This document shows, in pieces, positions 27,179 through 32,731 of a DNA stretch of 32,731 bases; positions within the stretch are counted from its first letter, which is position 1, and each line of letters opens with the position of its first letter. Below the pieces are notes generated by a model that saw nothing but the letters and a program-made list of their open reading frames with translations, was not told where the DNA came from and searched no databases. A program made the position numbers and the translations under genes. Source of the stretch: Russula earlei (taxonomy: Eukaryota; Basidiomycota; Agaricomycetes; Russulales; Russulaceae); the NCBI GenBank assembly GCA_025769875.1, contig JAGFNK010000577.1, positions 1 through 32,731 of the forward strand, given 5' to 3'.

Positions 27179-29787
27179 TTAGGGGTTACTCCTGGTGGGA
27201 ATCGTTCTAAGCGCCTTCGGATATTTCCGATGGAAGTCTTTAACAAGTGATTGCGCTTTTGATAAGTTGGATGCTGGTTCCCAAGTATTTTCTGCAACCG
27301 TATACCCTTTCCATTTAACTAGGTATTGGATTCCTTTGCGGTTTGGGGAGAGCCGAGAGTTTAGGATCTGCTCTACTTCATATTGTTCTTCACCTTTGAC
27401 TAATATTGGTGGCGGGTTTGAAAAATTAGGACCATGGGCAATGGTTTCTTTGTAAGGTTTAATCAGGGAGTGGTGAAAAACCGGGTGTATCTTCCAAGAC
27501 TTTGGTAGTTCGAGGCGAACGTTTACTGGATAGGCAGTGGTGACTTTGAATGGCCCATAGCGTCGAGGGGCTAGTTTTGCTTTTGGGTGAGTGGTTCGTA
27601 GATTCGTGGCTTCCAGCCATACTTGATCCCCTTCTTTCAAACGAAATGTGGAGGATTGAGGTCCTGATTGCTTCATGATTTCTGTTGCTCGGTTCAGGGA
27701 GGCAGCTACTTCTTCTCTGAGTTGGTTTAGTCTTGATAGTCTTTCTTGGATTGAAGGGAACTTTGATGTAAAGGCAAGGGGTGGAGCAAATGTTGGGTTA
27801 AAGCCATACCAGACTTCAAATGGGGGTTTGTTCGTAGCACTGTGTTGCCTGGCATTATGTGCGAACTCCATAAAGGGAACTAGTTCTGCCCAATTGTCTG
27901 CTTGATGGTTGCAAAATATTTGTAGGTATTGTTCTAGTTCTTGGTTAACTCGTTCTGTTTCTCCGTCTGTCTGTGGGTGATATGCTGTGCTTAATGATAC
28001 TTTGACATTTAACTTCTTCCATAGTTCTTGAGTGACTTTTGCTGCGAACTGAGGGCCTCTGTCCGATATTATTTGTGTTGGGAGCCCTATTCTTCTCCAG
28101 ACATTGTTCATGATTAGTGTTGCTGTTTCGTCTGCTGTGATTGTTTTGTGGCAAGGGGTAATGATTATTGCTTTACTGAATCGATCCACCACGACTAGGA
28201 GGCTGTTGAAGCCTTGTGAAATCGGTAGGTCCGTGATAAAGTCCATAGTAATGCTTTTCCATACTTCTCCAGCTGGTGTAATCGGTACAAGGGGTGTTTC
28301 TGTCTTTGGATGGTTCTTTGTACTTTGGCAAATTGCGCAACCGTCTACATAACTTTTGACATAGGTTAGCATTCCTGGCCACCAATAGTTTCGGCTGATT
28401 AGTTCATAAGTCTTCCATTGGCCAGGATGCCCAGTGGCAAGGGAGTCGTGGTGTAGTTTTAGAATTTTCTTTCTTAGGGTGTCGTTGTTTGGGATATAGA
28501 CTTTTCCTTTGAATAGTATTAGTCCATCTTCAAGGTTCCAGTCCTGTAAGCCTTTGGATAGTCGCCTTGGTCCATTCTTTATAATGATTGCTAATGCGTT
28601 AGATACTTCTGGGTCGTAGTCTTTGCTAGATCGTAGTTGTTGTCAAAGTTCCTGGTCACCGATTGGTTCTGTAGCAGAGGTGCGTGTTGCTCTAATTTTA
28701 AAAAATTTGTCATCTAGGAGCACCTTTCCATCATTTTCGTTTTGTATCCCCTCTTTAAAGTCTGGCCGCCTGGACAGACCGTCTGCTTTGTTCATAGTTC
28801 CTGGGTGGTGGGTGATGGTGAAGTCAAAATTGCTGAGGAGGAGTGCCCATCGGGCTTGTCGTCTCGTGAGTTTCTGTTTTGTCATGAAGTATGTCAAGTT
28901 ATTGTGGTCTGTCCATAGATCAATGGGGTGTGTAGCGCCTTCAAGGTGGTGTCGGAAGTGCCAGAGGGATAAAACGATAGCAAGGAGTTCTTTATCGTAG
29001 ATCATGTAATTTCGTTGTGTGGGGTCCAAGGATTTCGAAAAATAGGCTACTGGGTGGTATCTGTTAAATTCATCGGGTTGTTCCAAGATTGCACCGACTG
29101 CAAAGTCACTTGCATCGCAGATGAGTCGAAAGGGTTTCATGTGGTTAGGTAACATGAGGATTGGGGCCGTTGTGAATGCTTGGATTAGTTTCTGAAATGC
29201 TTGTTCTTCATCGTCTTCCCACTTGAAGGGGTTTTCTTTCTTTGATAAGTTAAACAAGGGCCGTGCTATTCAAGAGTATTGGTGGATAAATCGTCGATAG
29301 AAGTTGCAGAATCCTAGAAATGCTTGTACTTCCGTAACATTGGTCGGAGTAGGCCACTTTGTAATGCCTATTAACTTGTCTTGGTCCATGGATATTTGTC
29401 CTTGGGAGATATTGATGCCTAGGTAACTAATAGAGGTTTGTCGGAAAGCACATTTCTCTGGTTTCAAGTATAAGTTGTGGTCTTGGAGTGTTTTTAGGAC
29501 CTTATGTGTCCAGTTGTCTAGTTCATTCAAGGTTTGTGCCATGATTAGTATATCATCTAGATAAACAACCACTCGTTCAGTGGCAATGTATTTTGCCAGG
29601 ATGGTGTTCATAAAGCGTTGGAAAGTGGCTGGGGCGTTGCAGAGACCAAATGTCATTATCAATGGTTCGAAGAGTCCTAATGGTGTCTTGAATGCTGCGA
29701 GGTGTTCATCGCCCTCTCTGAGGCGAATATTGTTGTATCCCCATCGTACGTCAAACTTGGTAAAGTATTGGGCTCCTTGGAGTTTGT
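27179..29787 (-). pseudogene. pol: Gypsy3 pol: partial RT, RNase H, integrase, chromodomain (two TGA stops)
   Basis: One frame with TGA at 29270-29272 (HQYS-stop-IARPLF) and 28643-28645 (QEL-stop-QQL), both at positions where Arg is expected. RT starts within IDKLQGAQYFTKFDVRWGYN (about 29730-29787), with catalytic FDV and VVYLDDILIM (about 29547-29576) intact. RNase H: LICDASDFAVGAILEQ (about 29080-29130). Integrase finger: HHDSLATGHPG to GCAICQST (about 28305-28450); core: MDFITDL, SDRGPQF and DGETERVNQELE (about 27940-28250). Chromodomain: YEVEQILNSR...IQYLVKWKGY...TWEP (about 27240-27395). The N-terminal RT, protease and gag are absent. It is closer to Gypsy1 than to Gypsy2 in RT sequence (WGYNNIR). 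Confidence 0.92.
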
Positions 29788-30112
29788 CAATTATTGCTGT
29801 TTTCAGCACACTTGGCAGAGCTTGAATTCCACCCAAATTGGCACAGAAAACCCCCTCAAATGTGCAGGATAAATATCTAACTCAAAACATTTTCAATTCA
29901 TATGAAACCTATTGTCCCTGAATTGCCTGAATAAGGGCTAGGCAGCCCCATTGTTTTCATGAGATTTGAGTGAGAATTGGTGCAGCTGGACTCAAGCCAC
30001 CTCCACATGTGTATTAGATGAATTACAACTCAAAATCATGGTCAATATCTATTATTTTGCCCTCATGTTGTACCCATGGGCTATCTTGAGGCAGCCCCAT
30101 AGTGTTTTTGAC
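29788..30112 (+). mobile_element. X2: truncated left end of an X element
   Basis: Starts TATTGCTGTTTTCAGC and matches X1 10898-11215, stopping abruptly after TTTTTGACT where different sequence begins. It is preceded by AAT, like X1. It cuts the Gypsy3 RT. The missing part must have been lost by deletion or displaced by the inverted-repeat element that follows. Confidence 0.85.
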
Positions 30113-30383
30113 TGGGAGGAGCACCTAGCAGGAATGCGAGAATGTGTTTGTTCATTCAACTGCACTCAGGTTCACACAGATGATAAGAGGACAACAGGGC
30201 AACTTTATTCAAGATGGTAGTATATACAGGTGGGAACAAAGGCTAAGGGACAGGAAAAGCACAAAAGACAGGCATATGAAAGGAAATCTAGACATAAGAA
30301 GGGGACCAAAGCTGGACAATACGAGGTATTGAGTCATGGTCTCCAGCGGCTGTGGTAGTGGCATGTGGCGATTTGTGAAGGAT
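30113..30383. other. Unassigned spacer left of the inverted repeat
   Basis: No supported gene. On the minus strand it contains TATATAC and AATAAAG (about 30205-30225), arranged as in the LTRs and gene ends here, so it may be part of an LTR or of the inverted-repeat element. Confidence 0.4.
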
Positions 30384-30939
30384 GGCCGAGGCCAGGTGTG
30401 GTGATGAGGGGTGTGGTCAAGTTGCGACGTGAGGGGGAGACAATGCAAAGGAGAGGCTGGAGGGGGGATAGGGAGAGTGTTGGTGGGTGGTTGCTTGGGT
30501 GCTGATGGCGCTGCTGAATGCGATTGCGTGTGGGATGATCGGAGAGATTGGATGGCAGATGCAAGGTAGAGGAGCAAGGGGGTGTGGATGTAGAAAGGGA
30601 GAGGGAAGACAGCAGCAGGCTGGGAAATGGATGCATAGGCAGCGTGCAGATCTCTGACTAACAAAATGAGAGACTAGTAAAAGGGGAGAAAAAGTGTACT
30701 GAAATGTACAGTAGCAACACTGTCCGATGGCAATGAAGATGGTGGCATGGTACAGGGCTCTTTGGTGGTGCATCAGGACTCATCAGTGCATAGTGAAGGC
30801 AGGGGCATTGAGAGCAAGGGTGTGTGGCAGTTGATTGGTGTGAGGTGGCATGCTGGTGGTGGCGATGATGATGCAAGGACAAAGAGGAGATGGCACGAAA
30901 GGAATATGCACATATGTACTCTTGTAAGTGATTCATGGC
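30384..30939. repeat. Inverted-repeat arm, left (about 556 bp)
   Basis: Reverse complement of 31254-31806. Bases 30940-31253 (314 bp) separate the arms and hold no gene. Arms differ mainly by CG, TG or CA alternatives. Pro/Ser/His-rich open frames in the arms are low complexity and not convincing genes. A transcript through both arms could fold into a hairpin of about 550 bp. Confidence 0.85.
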
Positions 30940-31253
30940 CAGCCATATAGCTGTGTGGGTGAGTTGACATCGAGGCCATGCTGAGATGCAAGGGAGGCAA
31001 AGGCAAGTGAATCAGTCTTGAATTGTGACTGAAAGACAGAAAACTCACCCATAAAGTGACCACAAGCAGAATGCACTGAACAAAGGACTTGACAATGTTC
31101 ATATATGGCATGTTTGACCTCAAGAGCAAGAGAATGGGCAAGGTGAAGGTGAGGTGGGTGTGAGAAGCAATGTACAGTGTCCAAGTGATGTGTGGCAGCA
31201 AGTGTATGCATATGTGCCACTGAATCACTCAGTGTTTGCATTCACATTTGTTT

Positions 31254-31806
31254 GCCACAAATCACTTACAAGAGTACATATGTGCATATTCCTTTTGTGC
31301 CATCTCCTCTTTGTCCTCACATCATCATTGTTGCTGCCAGCATGCCACCTTGCCCTCATCAATCACTGCATGCCCTTGCCCTCAACACCCTCACCTTCAC
31401 CATGCACCAACAAGTCCCGATGCACTGCTGAAGAGCCCCATACCATGCCGCCATCTTCGTTGCCATTGGATGGTGTTGCTACTGTATGTTTCAGTATGCT
31501 TTTTCTCCCCTTTTACTAGTCTCTCATTTTGTTAGTCAGAGATCTGCACGCCACCTATGCATCCATTTCCCAGCCTGCCACCATCTTTCCTCTCCCTTTC
31601 TACATCCACACCCCCTTGCTCCTCTACCTCACATCTGCCATCCAATCTCTCTAATCATCCCACCCACAATCATGTTCAGCAGCACCATCAGCACCCAAGC
31701 AACCACCCACCAGCACTCTCCCTATCCCCCCTCCAGCCTCTCCTTTGCATTGTCTCCCCCTCATGTCACAACTCGACCACACCCATCATCACACCTGGTC
31801 TCAGCC
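31254..31806. repeat. Inverted-repeat arm, right (553 bp)
   Basis: Starts GCCACAAATCACTTACAAG and ends at CTCAGCC, where LTR-B2 is inserted, so the arm may have been longer. The matching left arm continues past this point (GGCCATCCTTC on its own minus strand). Confidence 0.85.
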
Positions 31807-32409
31807 TGTCAAGACTCACTGTTGAACAATCCAGTTCAAGAGCAAGGGGTTAGTTCAAAGATGAGTCAATAGACATCCAAGATGGCATGGGTGAGAAGTA
31901 GAGTCCAGAGCAGTAACAAATACCAGAGAGGTAGGTTATAGTCAGGTCGAGCAGGAACACAGAGAAGAAGCCAGAGTAGTCACAAGGGGATGGTCCTTAA
32001 AGGAGTATCCCAGGGATGGAGAGTGCTGTAAACAAATGGACAGTCTGAGACTGTCTGTTACTTTATTGAGCGCTTATATACTACAAGAGAACTGCTAAAT
32101 AGGGAACAAGTCATAAACCTTGTTATCCAGCACAATAGAGTGATGAGTTAGAGGTCGGAGTGCACTTACTGAGCATGCTCAGTCATGCTCGTAATCTGCT
32201 GAGTAAGAAGGCTTTCTTGATGAGTAAGAGCCTTTATTGTTCACATGTTTACTGTCCTAGTACACGTGCGAAGCACCTGATTCATTTGCTGTTAGTTAGT
32301 TTAGGGCCAGTCATTGAGGACTTGTAGTTTGGTTCAGGGAATTGGTTGCCTATAAGGCCCCTTATATAGCAGTTCAGGGTCTTTAGAGTCGACCCTACTA
32401 ATACTTCTA
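31807..32409 (-). mobile_element. LTR-B2: second copy of LTR family B, cut by X3
   Basis: Begins TGTCAAGACTCACTG and follows LTR-B1 (1405-1476 then 8842 to about 9375) without the Gypsy1 insertion, which independently confirms the Gypsy1 empty site. Minus-strand TATATAAG and AATAAAG lie near 32060-32080. CAGCC (31802-31806) would be one target duplication. It is interrupted at 32410 by X3, so its end is outside the window. Confidence 0.85.
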
Positions 32410-32731
32410 TTATTGCCGTTTTCAGCGCACTTGGCGAGCTGAATTCACCCAAATCGGTGCAGAAACCCCCTCAACACATGCGGGATGAATATCTCCCTCA
32501 AAACAGCTTCAATTCATTATGAAATTTATTGTCCCTAAATGCCTGAATGAGGGCTAGGCAGCCCATTGTTTCATGAGATTGAGTGAGAATTGTGGAGCTG
32601 GACTCAAGCCACCTCCACATGTGTATTAGATGAATTACAACTCAAAATCATGGTCTATATCTATTATTTTTCCCTCATGTTGTACCCATGGGCTGTCTTG
32701 AGGCAGCCCCATAGTGTTTTGACTCAAGTGT
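32410..32731 (+). mobile_element. X3: left end of a third X element, running off the window
   Basis: Starts TATTGCCGTTTTCAGCGC after TAT and matches the X1 left inverted end to the last base of the window (GACTCAAGTGT), with several small deletions. It is inserted in LTR-B2 at CTTCTAT; LTR-B1 shows the uninterrupted target (ACTTCTATTAAGG, about 9368). Confidence 0.85.

Larger units (their letters stand above)
26103..29787 (-). mobile_element. Gypsy3: Ty3/Gypsy chromovirus-type element, 5' end lost
   Basis: On the minus strand: partial RT, RNase H, integrase and chromodomain, a small extra ORF, and LTR-C2 at the downstream end. It entered Gypsy2 at 26102 (CTAGG at 26098-26102 would be one copy of its duplication). 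Its own RT is cut at 29787 by the X2 end, so gag, protease and the 5' LTR are missing. Pol carries two TGA stops, but both RT catalytic boxes are intact. Confidence 0.82.

Noticed and set aside
4521..29272. TGA recoded as an amino acid (alternative code or selenocysteine)
   Set aside because: LTRs and non-coding repeats show the same CG to TG/CA changes, and catalytic residues are lost as well. Mutation explains the TGA codons more simply, and no SECIS-like element is seen.
30209..30664. 151-codon ORF in the left inverted arm and its partners at 31236-31872
   Set aside because: They are Pro/Ser/His-rich and low complexity, disrupted between arms, and follow from arm composition.

Overview
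This window is a deeply nested transposable-element (TE) cluster from a filamentous fungus, most likely an Agaricomycete (Basidiomycota). The evidence is short GT-AG introns (45-57 nt), chromodomain Ty3/Gypsy elements with self-priming LTRs, intron-bearing hAT and MULE transposases, and a fungal pepsin-like (A1) protease gene. No species is claimed. No rRNA, tRNA, CRISPR or bacterial features were seen. The only recognisable host gene is the A1 protease, and it is a wreck.

Layout. A decayed hAT element on the minus strand runs from before base 1 to 15258. It sits in an intron of the A1 protease pseudogene (15275 to about 19190, minus), and a MULE (15681-18586) sits in another intron of that gene. 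The hAT is split by two insertions. One is a solo LTR of family B (1405-9730, target duplication CCCAC), which itself contains a complete Ty3/Gypsy element, Gypsy1 (1477-8836, target duplication CGTCC). The other is a TIR element, X1 (10898-13785, about 415-bp inverted ends), which carries an unrecognised gene instead of a transposase. Right of the protease lies a minus-strand unknown 307-codon ORF (19396-20319) just downstream of LTR-C1 (20366-20784). LTR-C1 is cut by Gypsy2 (20785-26102, plus), whose pol contains a solo LTR-D (25220-25809, target duplication CCAAT). Gypsy2 is cut off by Gypsy3 (26103-29787, minus), which is cut off by a second X end (29788-30112). An imperfect inverted repeat with two arms of about 555 bp (30384-31806), a second LTR-B (31807-32409) and a third X end (32410 to the window edge) finish the window.

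What ties it together. (1) Elements and protease carry a CpG-to-TpG/CpA mutation signature. Gypsy1 LTRs differ at 20 bases by hand count, all transitions, 16 of them at CG/TG/CA dinucleotides. Every in-frame stop in the three pol genes is TGA, mostly where Arg (CGA) is expected. Catalytic Asp residues have become Asn at CpG sites. (2) Gypsy1, Gypsy2 and LTR-C have a primer-binding site just after the LTR that is complementary to the predicted 5' end of their own mRNA, so they look self-primed (Tf1/sushi type). (3) Gypsy1, and probably Gypsy3, carries an extra ORF after pol; in Gypsy1 it encodes tandem CCHC zinc knuckles.
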